A stretch of 38,846 nucleotides of DNA, from NCBI GenBank assembly GCA_902775485.1, contig CACYMJ010000037.1, positions 1-38,846 of the forward strand, in the 5' to 3' direction. The notes beneath the pieces were generated by a model. That model had not been told where the DNA came from and did no database searches. It saw nothing but the letters and a program-made list of their open reading frames with translations. The position numbers and the translations under genes were made by a program. Position 1 is the stretch's first letter. Every line of letters starts with the position of its first letter. Positions 21,568-29,784 of the stretch are shown here, one piece after another. The DNA is from an uncultured Lachnospiraceae bacterium (GTDB lineage Bacteria; Bacillota; Clostridia; Lachnospirales; Lachnospiraceae).

Positions 21568-24324
21568 ATGCATAAACACAATGAGAAGATCAGCGTAAAT
21601 TTAATACGGGAAAACACAGGATCGACACTCATCACTGTTATCGTGGCGATAGCTTTTGTTACCATTCTGACATCCATCATTCTCGGGACCTCGCTTGTCA
21701 ATGTCCGCATGAAGGGAATAGACAGACGTACGAAGGGTGATTTTTACTATGCGGAAAAATCGCTGAATGACATTTATACGGGACTGGGACAGGAACTTGC
21801 CGTTATAGCCGGAAGCGAATATGAGAAGGCATTTAAAAAGGTTGGGCTCGTGGACGAGCCTTCCGGGGATGATTACAATCTTGCCGAAACAGCAGAGAAG
21901 TCCTTCAGAAAGGAATTCGTAAAAGCGGCATACAGTACGATAGACAAGCTTGATTCAACCGTTGACAACAAGGTCAAAAAGGATAATCTGGAAGCTTATA
22001 TACTCGCATCATCCGGAGGAGAAGTGTTAAACGATGCGGTCCTGCAATATCAGAAGAAGGACGGAAGTACGGCAACAGCGGATACTGCAGAGCGTGTTGC
22101 GCTCAAGGATGTACAGGTTTCGGTCACGGATGCATCCGGATACAGATCCGTTATCACCACGGACGTTATCATCACCATTCCGACCGTGGATTTTCTCGGA
22201 ACAAATGCTGATGTTTCCGATTACGGACTGATCGCAAATAAAGGTCTGTATATCACCGGAGGAACAAGCGGCTGCAACATAAACGGAAATGTATATGCGG
22301 GTGTCCATGCGACAAAGATCACCGGAGTTGATGATACGTTTATCGAGGACAGCGACCGGTTTTCACGGGACAATGTATACGGCGGGATCAATATCAAGGA
22401 TGGAAAAGCTTCGTTTACGAGTAACTACGTGATCTCGAAGGGAAACATCAATCTTTCCGGAACGGAACCGCAGATAAAGGTTATGACACCCTCGTCCGAG
22501 GGCGATGCAAATCTTGCAAACTTCTGGTATACCTCGATGAGGACTATCGGCGATCCGGTAAAAGCGTCCATTACGGAACAGACAGTACTGCCGATAGATG
22601 ATGATGACCTTACGATAGATATCGATGCCAATACATTTGCCTTAAACGATCTGGCACTTAATGCAGATAATACCAGTGTGAAGATCGAGGGAAACTATTA
22701 CGGATACAATGACAAAACGCTGACCAATGTACTTGGAGCAAAGTCAGGGCGTGAGGACGGGATAAGTTCAGCCATCATAGTCAACGGATCAAATGCCTAT
22801 CTTGACATGAGGGATATCAACAATTTTGTCCTTATGGGAAAAGCGTTCATTGACTTTACAACGGGTGAGGATACTGATGGCGATACGATGGAGGCTAATC
22901 CGTCAACTTATAAAGCCCAGGTTGTTCCCACTGCGGAATCTGTTGCATTAAAGACCAACCAGCAGTTATATCTCGTACCGACGGATTTTCTGGACGGACC
23001 GAACCCTGCGGAAGATAACAATGCCGTCAAGATAAATGATGCATCAAAGGATGCGATCAAGGGCGCGGGAGGCAGACAGCCGTGGTTTGGGCTGAAGTAC
23101 CTCAATTACGGTACGGATATCAGTAATCCCAACTTTGACACGATCCACAAAAAATATACCGTCGCGGTATCCGGGAGCTTATTACCGGTATACTACGATT
23201 ACCTGGAGTTTGATGAAGACAAGGCATGGTATTCCGACGGAACGTTTGATTACCGACCGGTCGGAACGGGGGGCTCGGTATCATCAAAGACAAGATTTTT
23301 CCTGGATATAATGACATCCGAAAAGGGATATGATGATGACTGGAACAACAACAAGAACGGATGCCGATCAACCTATACATCAAAGGGTGATTATATCGAT
23401 CATGAGGAATCCGAGAAGGTTCAGCCGAGTGCGTACAGACTGTATAAGCGTATATATAATTCGATGGATTATGATTATTATTTTGATCTTAAGCAGTGCG
23501 TGGTCGGAAATACAGCCCCCGGTCATGTGGATGATGCGCATTATTATGCCAAGAATGCGGTGGTCAATTATCAGCGTGAAGGCGGAACGCTTGACAGCAA
23601 CGTTCTGAGCAATACGGATGGAATGCTCAGATATTCGGGATATACTGAAAAACTGTTTAAGCGTTATATGCTGTTATGCACCCTGCTTGACGGCAAGGAG
23701 GATATGCTGCTTGAAGGAGATCCTGCCCCGGAAAGGGGAATAAGTGCTGCCGAATGGCCTGAGTGGACCGTTGATTCAACGGCTCCGATCAGTCATTTTA
23801 TTGATACCGGAAGCATAGATACAATGAGCATCAGTACTTCAATAGGAAATGCAGGCTCTGCGGGACTCAAGCCCGGTGCTTACGGAGTATGCATTGCCAC
23901 TGATGAGAGTATCAATCTTTCAACTCTTTCGACTGTTCCGGGTGCGCTTCTTTCGGGAACGACATTTAAGGGTGTTGCCATTGTGGACGGAGACATAACC
24001 GTTCCGGCAGGAATGACCGTTGACGGACTGCTTATGGCAACAGGCACGATAACCCTTATGGGGAATAATACGATTACATACGATAAGGGTCTTATCCAGT
24101 CGCGGATCGAGAAGGAGATGAATATCATCAAGAATGACAGCGTCTCGGCCGACTGGGATGATGCGATCGAAGACAGGGATTACATGCTGATCAGATATCT
24201 TACCAAGAGTGACGGCAGCCACATGTACAAGGTAGATCCCGGATCTAAGGTCACAAGGGATCGTATAGAAGCGGATTATAATGATTTTATGCACTATGAG
24301 AACTGGCAGAAGGGTGAAAAATAG
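21568..24324 (+). CDS. very large GspK/PilX-like pilus tip protein
   Basis: Residues 1-18 end in NTG, followed by STLITVIVAIAFVTIL and an amphipathic helix with a Phe-Tyr-Ala-Glu (FYAEKSLND) segment, the pattern seen at the start of PilX and GspK proteins. Position +5 is Thr, not Glu; GspK also lacks this Glu and sits at the pseudopilus tip. The remaining 850 residues are extracellular, rich in Asp/Asn/Thr/Gly. Short repeats resembling beta-helix turns occur at about 218-302 (LIANKGLYITGG, VYAGVHA, GGINIKDGK, VISKGNINLSG) and again near 800-840 (VDGDITVPAGMTVDGLLMATG). A shorter paralogue lies at 28395-29747. The likely role is a tip adhesin or initiator. The ribosome site is weak. Confidence 0.6.
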   Translation: MHKHNEKISVNLIRENTGSTLITVIVAIAFVTILTSIILGTSLVNVRMKGIDRRTKGDFYYAEKSLNDIYTGLGQELAVIAGSEYEKAFKKVGLVDEPSGDDYNLAETAEKSFRKEFVKAAYSTIDKLDSTVDNKVKKDNLEAYILASSGGEVLNDAVLQYQKKDGSTATADTAERVALKDVQVSVTDASGYRSVITTDVIITIPTVDFLGTNADVSDYGLIANKGLYITGGTSGCNINGNVYAGVHATKITGVDDTFIEDSDRFSRDNVYGGINIKDGKASFTSNYVISKGNINLSGTEPQIKVMTPSSEGDANLANFWYTSMRTIGDPVKASITEQTVLPIDDDDLTIDIDANTFALNDLALNADNTSVKIEGNYYGYNDKTLTNVLGAKSGREDGISSAIIVNGSNAYLDMRDINNFVLMGKAFIDFTTGEDTDGDTMEANPSTYKAQVVPTAESVALKTNQQLYLVPTDFLDGPNPAEDNNAVKINDASKDAIKGAGGRQPWFGLKYLNYGTDISNPNFDTIHKKYTVAVSGSLLPVYYDYLEFDEDKAWYSDGTFDYRPVGTGGSVSSKTRFFLDIMTSEKGYDDDWNNNKNGCRSTYTSKGDYIDHEESEKVQPSAYRLYKRIYNSMDYDYYFDLKQCVVGNTAPGHVDDAHYYAKNAVVNYQREGGTLDSNVLSNTDGMLRYSGYTEKLFKRYMLLCTLLDGKEDMLLEGDPAPERGISAAEWPEWTVDSTAPISHFIDTGSIDTMSISTSIGNAGSAGLKPGAYGVCIATDESINLSTLSTVPGALLSGTTFKGVAIVDGDITVPAGMTVDGLLMATGTITLMGNNTITYDKGLIQSRIEKEMNIIKNDSVSADWDDAIEDRDYMLIRYLTKSDGSHMYKVDPGSKVTRDRIEADYNDFMHYENWQKGEK

Positions 24325-24835
24325 AATATCGGATAACAGGGGTATATCCCTTGTCGAACTGATCGTTGTCATATCGATAATGACGATCATGACGGGAGTG
24401 ACGGCCCTTGGAATATCAATGATGTTCTCAAGGGATGCAAATTACGTTGCCGTCAGGATAGATGATGCGCTCAGCGAGACGCGGACGCTTTCAATGTCAA
24501 GGGAAGGAACGTTTAAGTGTCTTCTTCATATCGATACGGATCCTAAGGGAAGTTATGTCCTGATAACAAGAGATGTTCCCGGAGTTGCAACCGAGGAAGT
24601 AAAGAAGGTGCCGCTTGATAAGAGTGTATCGATAACGGTAAAAGGGGATGCTGTCGCCATGACAGGTGATTTTTCCGTGGTGTTTGACAAGTCCAAGGGC
24701 AGTATCGATAAAGTGAACGGTTCCGACCCGGATAAGGGTGTGTACACGATCACGGTAACTTCGACAAAGAATACTTCAAAGACGGCGGACGTGACGATCG
24801 TAAAAACAACGGGCAGACATTTTACGGGTAAATAA
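24314..24835 (+). CDS. minor type IV prepilin, FimT/GspH-like
   Basis: A short leader ending NRISDNRG is followed by ISLVELIVVISIMTI, a class III prepilin signal with Glu at +5 and Ile instead of Phe at +1. The globular part (about 130 residues) includes the RTLSMSREG segment after the helix, similar in placement to FimT/GspH proteins. The start is uncertain: GTG 24314 gives a 10-residue leader and overlaps the preceding stop by 11 bases; ATG 24296 gives 16 residues. Neither has a good ribosome site, so translation is probably coupled to the upstream gene. Expected to join the minor-pilin priming complex. Confidence 0.75.
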   Translation: MKNRISDNRGISLVELIVVISIMTIMTGVTALGISMMFSRDANYVAVRIDDALSETRTLSMSREGTFKCLLHIDTDPKGSYVLITRDVPGVATEEVKKVPLDKSVSITVKGDAVAMTGDFSVVFDKSKGSIDKVNGSDPDKGVYTITVTSTKNTSKTADVTIVKTTGRHFTGK

Positions 24836-24840
24836 CGAAA

Positions 24841-25581
24841 GTGTATGAAAAAGAGTATTTAAAACCGAATAATAGAGGTTTATCTCTGGTGGAACTTATC
24901 ATCGCGATCTCCATCGGAGTAATCGTGTCGGGCTCTATTGCCGCGCTTATCACCTTTTCCATCAGAATGTATAACAACGAGAGCGTGAATACCGCGATGC
25001 AGTATGAACTTCAATCGAACCTTAACATGATGATGGATGAGATAATGGGAGCATCCGCATTCGTTGTCGAACAGGACAGCACAGTTAATCTGACCGATAC
25101 GGGAAAACCTTACACGAAGTATGCGATGTTTGGAAATCCAAATGCAGACATCGGCGGTTCCAAGGGCTTTAAGGGAGTGATATTTGTTCCGTCAACAGTT
25201 ACGGACGGAAAGTTCTCCATATATATGAAGGAGGTTGAGGCTGTTCCGGCAACCACAATAAAGGCACTTGCCGCCTCCGAGAGTGCAGGTGTTCTGGCAG
25301 AAGGTGACAAGACACCGTATCTGTTGGGGGAGAATGCCACAAAGTTTGCGATCATTCCGGATCCGCGTTCGATCAGCTTTGATAAGACGGATCCCGACCC
25401 GACAAAGTATACATACGTAAATCCGATCGAGGTGAAGGTTGAACTTCAGTTTGAAAAGCACGGATGGGGCTCGAATAACTACAGCAAACATGTTGATGAT
25501 ACTACTTATCTGCGAAACAAAGTAACAGAAACGATATACGTTGACACTGACTCCTACAACCTTAAGAAGAAGGAAGAATAG
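24841..25581 (+). CDS. minor type IV prepilin, PilW/GspJ-like
   Basis: GTG 24841 opens MYEKEYLKPNNRG, followed by LSLVELIIAISIGVIV, a prepilin peptidase site with Glu at +5. The long helix continues to NLNMMMDEIMGASA, the arrangement found in PilW/GspJ proteins. Length 246 residues, a usual size. The start lies 5 bases after the previous stop with no clear ribosome site. Together with the preceding FimT-like protein, the large PilV-like protein and the GspK-like protein it completes a four-part minor-pilin set. Confidence 0.78.
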   Translation: MYEKEYLKPNNRGLSLVELIIAISIGVIVSGSIAALITFSIRMYNNESVNTAMQYELQSNLNMMMDEIMGASAFVVEQDSTVNLTDTGKPYTKYAMFGNPNADIGGSKGFKGVIFVPSTVTDGKFSIYMKEVEAVPATTIKALAASESAGVLAEGDKTPYLLGENATKFAIIPDPRSISFDKTDPDPTKYTYVNPIEVKVELQFEKHGWGSNNYSKHVDDTTYLRNKVTETIYVDTDSYNLKKKEE

Positions 25582-25589
25582 GTGGAATT

Positions 25590-28271
25590 ATGAAAGATAT
25601 CTTTCGGGCGTTTGCAAAAAACCGCATATTGATCCACGTTACGGCAATTACGATGATAGTCTGCATGGGTATTGCCGATGTTTCATTGTATATCGATCTT
25701 GCCGGAAGAGAAGATACATCCGGTCTTCGGATCGTGACCGAAGAACATGAGATGGATATAGCGCTTGCGGACGGCGAGTATAACGGTACGGACTCAGACA
25801 GTGCCAACTCGGTGGAGGATTTTGTGATCACCGAGGACGGGCAGCATCTTCTCAAGATCCTTGAGATCGTTCCGACGAAGAAAAAGGCTGTGGTAGGCTT
25901 TACGATAGCCGGATGTGAGCCTTTTGTAAAACCGGATGGAACTCCTGTTAAGGAAATCAGAAAGGACGGAGAGACCATCGTATCCGAAGTGCAGATGAGA
26001 GAAGCATATATGGATGCTCTTATCAACAAGAATCCCGGCCCTGATTTTGACAACAGCCAGAACGGACTGCCTAATACCATAAAGGAGATGAACTCAAAGT
26101 TTCAGGAGCAGAATACGGGGATAAAACCGTTCGCGTTTGAATTCGATACAACATACAAGGGATATTACAAGTATATAGGCGGAAATCTGGGTGTGTACTC
26201 GATCGTTGATAAGGATACGGCTAATCCGAAGTTCCGCTCACGCTTCTATTACAACTCAAACCGTAACGATTATATATTTGTGTATAACGATGAGTCGAAC
26301 AAACCCCAGGACGTTAATGTAACCGGTCAAAAACGTATCAGATATATGAACCAGGATAAATTCATAAGAGATGTAATGGGTGTGCCCGAATCCGGTGTTT
26401 CCGCCTGGAAGGATGAATATGCCCTTCAGGTTAAAGCATGCGAGCCGGCAGAGGTTACCATAGAGGAGATCGAAGATGCGGATATCATAATCGTAAACAA
26501 CGGCACGAATATGGATTATTACAGGTATGCACTCAATCTGAACAATAAGATCCGGGGGTTGAATGAATCTACAGACAATGACAGGGTATTTGGCGCGAGT
26601 AATGATTTTACGAGTTTTGAGATAACAAGAAGACTGTATGAAAGGGTCGTGGTACGTCAGGATGTGGCTTTTATAGCCAGTAAGAACTGCCTCAACGGAA
26701 CGACCTTTGATACTAATCTGCGTAAGCTTATGGCGATGTTGTTCTTTACTACAAAGAGTAACGGAGTTGAGGGAAGCGGCCGTGAGATGTTCATGGATTT
26801 CATGAAGATATACACCAGTGAGCCCGGGGCATATTCTGCTCATGATCCGAACGATCCGACTAAAACATACTGGGACTTAAGGCAGGAGGATCCCAGATTT
26901 ATAGCACCGTCTCTTCGGAATAATTCCGAGAATTACATGCATCATCTTGATAGTAACCATCCGGGACATCCGTTTGTTCTCAACGAAGGTGATGCGATCA
27001 CCGGCGGAAGGTTTGTAAACGGTATTTTGGAACCGCAATATAACGGTACAAAACATACGATACAGATGAGACGCAGAACAAAGGATATGTATGCTGCGGC
27101 CGGAATACCCGAGAAGCGCTGGAGTTGGCCGAGAGGATACGACTGGAGTACGTACGGATATTATAAAGCGGACGATCCCGATCAGAACCAGTACACCGGA
27201 AGATATGACTGGTGTATGGATGCATATCAGTCAATGTCCAATACGACCGATTACGTATACATCGATGCTGCCGGCAATTTCGTCCGTGACGCTAAATATT
27301 CGGGCTGCTGGTATAATATGGATGACGATGATAATAACGGAAAGAGAGCCTATAAGAAGATAGCCTGGGATGGATATACGGTTTCCACATGGCCGTGGAA
27401 TGTCGTTGACGGCGGCTGCCTGAAGGATTGGTTTTTCCATAAGGATACAACGGTATCAGGAAGAGACGGAAGCGCCAAAGGTAATCTTCATCTCATGTTT
27501 GACTACTTTACCTGGGGCAGCTATAAGGCATTAAACGGAGTTGACGGTAATTCAAACTACGTCAATCAGAGTCTTGTACAGGAAAATGCACTTTTTAAAG
27601 GCACACATATCAAGGATGCTGTTGACGGTCGCCCGGTCAAGCGCGAGATCACCAGTGAAGAGCGCAGGATCAGTACCAAGAAGGATTATTTCATCTCAAT
27701 GAATATCGTTAACGGTGACGGGGTGAATAAGAACCTTTCCACCAAGAACAAGACATTGTATTACAATCAATATGAGCTTGGCGGAGACGAAGGAATAATC
27801 AGGAAAGAGGAGCTGTCGGGAACTCCGAAGATCGCCCAGATTCCGATCAATATACGTATAAAAAGTTCGTGCAGGATAAACAACATCAGAGTACTTAACG
27901 AAGCGGGAGGGGAAATAGCCGCATACAATTTTAATGCCGATGTAGGTAATTCGGTATTGAAGATCGAAGCCACAAATGCTGCCGGACGAAAGCTCACTCT
28001 TGACCGTACTGCAGGGACATATAACGGGGTCGGGCTGCCTGTCGGAGAAGACGGTAATCCTGATGTTACCGGCATGGGTGAACCTAAATATACATTTAAC
28101 GGATCGATCTATGATGTTACCTGTGATCGTTATATGAACAAACGTAATGCCAGGTTCAAGGTTGTCATGGCTGTTGAGGCACCGGGCGGAGATCCGTCTG
28201 ACTCGTCGGATGACAAGACGATCAGTGATGAGATCACATTTGTTAAGCGTGATTTCTTTATGCTGGATTAA
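25590..28271 (+). CDS. large surface protein of unknown function in the pilus operon
   Basis: Not confidently recognised. The 893-residue protein has a membrane helix or uncleaved signal at about 12-33, no prepilin peptidase site, then a long extracellular region. Around 85-95 the segment HLLKILEIVPTKK recalls the start of DUF5057-type proteins (resemblance from memory, low certainty). A stretch at about 295-385 (DADIIIVNNGT, VVRQDVAFIASK) looks like an alpha/beta domain. Residues 490-650 are very rich in Trp, Tyr and Asp (KRWSWPRGYDWSTYGYY). The last 150 residues (PINIRIKSSCRINNIRVLN) look like Ig-type beta domains. GGTGG lies 4 bases upstream of ATG 25590. It is the last gene before a strong terminator. 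A pilus-associated adhesin, perhaps carbohydrate-binding, is a guess. Confidence 0.6.
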   Translation: MKDIFRAFAKNRILIHVTAITMIVCMGIADVSLYIDLAGREDTSGLRIVTEEHEMDIALADGEYNGTDSDSANSVEDFVITEDGQHLLKILEIVPTKKKAVVGFTIAGCEPFVKPDGTPVKEIRKDGETIVSEVQMREAYMDALINKNPGPDFDNSQNGLPNTIKEMNSKFQEQNTGIKPFAFEFDTTYKGYYKYIGGNLGVYSIVDKDTANPKFRSRFYYNSNRNDYIFVYNDESNKPQDVNVTGQKRIRYMNQDKFIRDVMGVPESGVSAWKDEYALQVKACEPAEVTIEEIEDADIIIVNNGTNMDYYRYALNLNNKIRGLNESTDNDRVFGASNDFTSFEITRRLYERVVVRQDVAFIASKNCLNGTTFDTNLRKLMAMLFFTTKSNGVEGSGREMFMDFMKIYTSEPGAYSAHDPNDPTKTYWDLRQEDPRFIAPSLRNNSENYMHHLDSNHPGHPFVLNEGDAITGGRFVNGILEPQYNGTKHTIQMRRRTKDMYAAAGIPEKRWSWPRGYDWSTYGYYKADDPDQNQYTGRYDWCMDAYQSMSNTTDYVYIDAAGNFVRDAKYSGCWYNMDDDDNNGKRAYKKIAWDGYTVSTWPWNVVDGGCLKDWFFHKDTTVSGRDGSAKGNLHLMFDYFTWGSYKALNGVDGNSNYVNQSLVQENALFKGTHIKDAVDGRPVKREITSEERRISTKKDYFISMNIVNGDGVNKNLSTKNKTLYYNQYELGGDEGIIRKEELSGTPKIAQIPINIRIKSSCRINNIRVLNEAGGEIAAYNFNADVGNSVLKIEATNAAGRKLTLDRTAGTYNGVGLPVGEDGNPDVTGMGEPKYTFNGSIYDVTCDRYMNKRNARFKVVMAVEAPGGDPSDSSDDKTISDEITFVKRDFFMLD

Positions 28272-28294
28272 CCATTGTATTGATATGATCGAAA

Positions 28295-28336
28295 AACAGC
28301 CGCTTATCCTGCCGGGATAAGACGGCTGTTATTTTT
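28295..28336 (+). terminator. intrinsic terminator of the pilus operon
   Basis: AACAGCCGCTTATCC (28295-28309) pairs with 28315-28330, about 15 bp with one bulged A at 28322, around the 5-base loop TGCCG, followed by ATTTTT. It closes the unit that starts at pilB or pilA. Confidence 0.92.
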
Positions 28337-28358
28337 ATACTACATTGTAACGAAATCC

Positions 28359-28387
28359 TTGCCAAGCAGTCACAAATAGGCTAATAT
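28359..28387 (+). promoter_or_regulatory. sigma-A promoter, probably giving a leaderless mRNA
   Basis: TTGCCA (28359-28364), 17 bases, TAATAT (28382-28387). The expected start point, about 7 bases later, coincides with the ATG at 28395, and no ribosome site is visible. Confidence 0.55.
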
Positions 28388-28394
28388 ATCAGAT

Positions 28395-29747
28395 ATGAGA
28401 AGGTATTATTGGGTCAGGTTATATGCGCTGCTGCTCATGATCATCATGTTTACGATGACAATGGCGGTCAGTACCAGAAGTGCCCTGGTCATATATAAAG
28501 AGTCATCACGACAGAAGGGTATAGTCAGAAGTATTGAGCATATAAACGGTGCATCGGATGCGATAATCAATGCAGTATCGTCTGTCGCAGCCGCAGCGGG
28601 ACAGGATCAGTATTCACAGCTTCAGGAACTTGTTTCGGTTGAGGACGACAGCAGACTGTCGGAAAAGGATCTTGATGGGTATTTTAGGATCGGCTACTGT
28701 AACAAGATCACGGACAGCCTTGGCACGGACAGTGCCGCCATATGCGAAGGTCTTAATTCCTTTATTAAAGAGTCGGATGTGAATGATGTTATCGTTGCGG
28801 ACAGCGGCCTGACAAGTATTGAGCAGGAGTACGATGATGCAGGTATTCCGACGGCTCTTCGGATCAAAAATGTTAAGATCCGATATGATGATCCGGTAAC
28901 CAGAGTGCGTGAGGATACGTTCAATTACAATATTCAGTTCCCGGATGCGGTATTTCATGCCGGCAACGATGAATTGTTCCGGTACTGTATGGTCGCGGGA
29001 AAGGGTATATATATCACCGGCCGTACATCGTCGATCATAGGTGATCTTTTTGCCGGGATCCATGAGCCTGATGAGTGCCGTGAAGCCGAGATCATATACG
29101 GCGAGACGGGAACGTACGGCGGGATCAATATCCTCACTACCCAGATCGGTCTTATGACCGACAGAGTGATAAGCAGGGGCGATATAAACGTTAACGGTTC
29201 GTTTGTGGTATTTGATGCGAACAATGAGAAAGCAAATGTGTTTGCCCAGGACATAAACGAGATATCCGGTTTTTCAAAGGATGCGAAATATACGTTAAAC
29301 GGGGAGTTTCACAATATCCGGGAAATGGATGAGGAATCCGCACGGATATATTACGATACTCTCGCACTTGTTTCGAATTCGCTTGCGATCCTTGATCCGG
29401 CATCGATGTATTATGATTCGGACAATGACAGGAACTACAACGGTAAATACCGTAAGCTCATATCCGGGACCGATGTGGAACTTAAAAGTGATTTTACCGG
29501 TATCGTGGCAACAAGGGCAAACGTTATAATAGATAAGGACGTTAATTTTGAAGGCATTATCCTGTGTGGCGACAGGATATATGCAATGGGAAACAACAAC
29601 ATAGTAGCAAATCCCTCGGTTGCAAGAACCATAATCGCATCTGAAAATGCCGAGGGTGAATATTCATTCAGAGTAAGTGATTATATAGGCGGGATGAAAG
29701 TTGCCGGCCTTACGGACCCCGAACACTACGTTATCCCGTATAAGTAA
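28395..29747 (+). CDS. membrane-anchored paralogue of the 918-aa pilus tip protein
   Basis: The 450-residue protein has an N-terminal membrane helix (about 9-28) but no Gly/Glu prepilin site. From about 195 it parallels the 918-aa protein: YCMVAGKGIYITGR with LIANKGLYITGG, LFAGIHE with VYAGVHA, GGINILTTQ with GGINIKDGK, VISRGDINVNG with VISKGNINLSG, and near the end FEGIILCGDRIYAMGNNNI with VDGLLMATGTITLMGNNTI. So the two share two separate beta-rich blocks, and this copy lacks the long middle insert. It lies outside the pilus operon, behind the terminator and its own promoter, and directly before a regulator gene. Function unknown; possibly an alternative anchored or tip component. Confidence 0.65.
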   Translation: MRRYYWVRLYALLLMIIMFTMTMAVSTRSALVIYKESSRQKGIVRSIEHINGASDAIINAVSSVAAAAGQDQYSQLQELVSVEDDSRLSEKDLDGYFRIGYCNKITDSLGTDSAAICEGLNSFIKESDVNDVIVADSGLTSIEQEYDDAGIPTALRIKNVKIRYDDPVTRVREDTFNYNIQFPDAVFHAGNDELFRYCMVAGKGIYITGRTSSIIGDLFAGIHEPDECREAEIIYGETGTYGGINILTTQIGLMTDRVISRGDINVNGSFVVFDANNEKANVFAQDINEISGFSKDAKYTLNGEFHNIREMDEESARIYYDTLALVSNSLAILDPASMYYDSDNDRNYNGKYRKLISGTDVELKSDFTGIVATRANVIIDKDVNFEGIILCGDRIYAMGNNNIVANPSVARTIIASENAEGEYSFRVSDYIGGMKVAGLTDPEHYVIPYK

Positions 29748-29784
29748 TGAAAATGCCGACAGCAGGATTGGAGAGAAGTGATTT

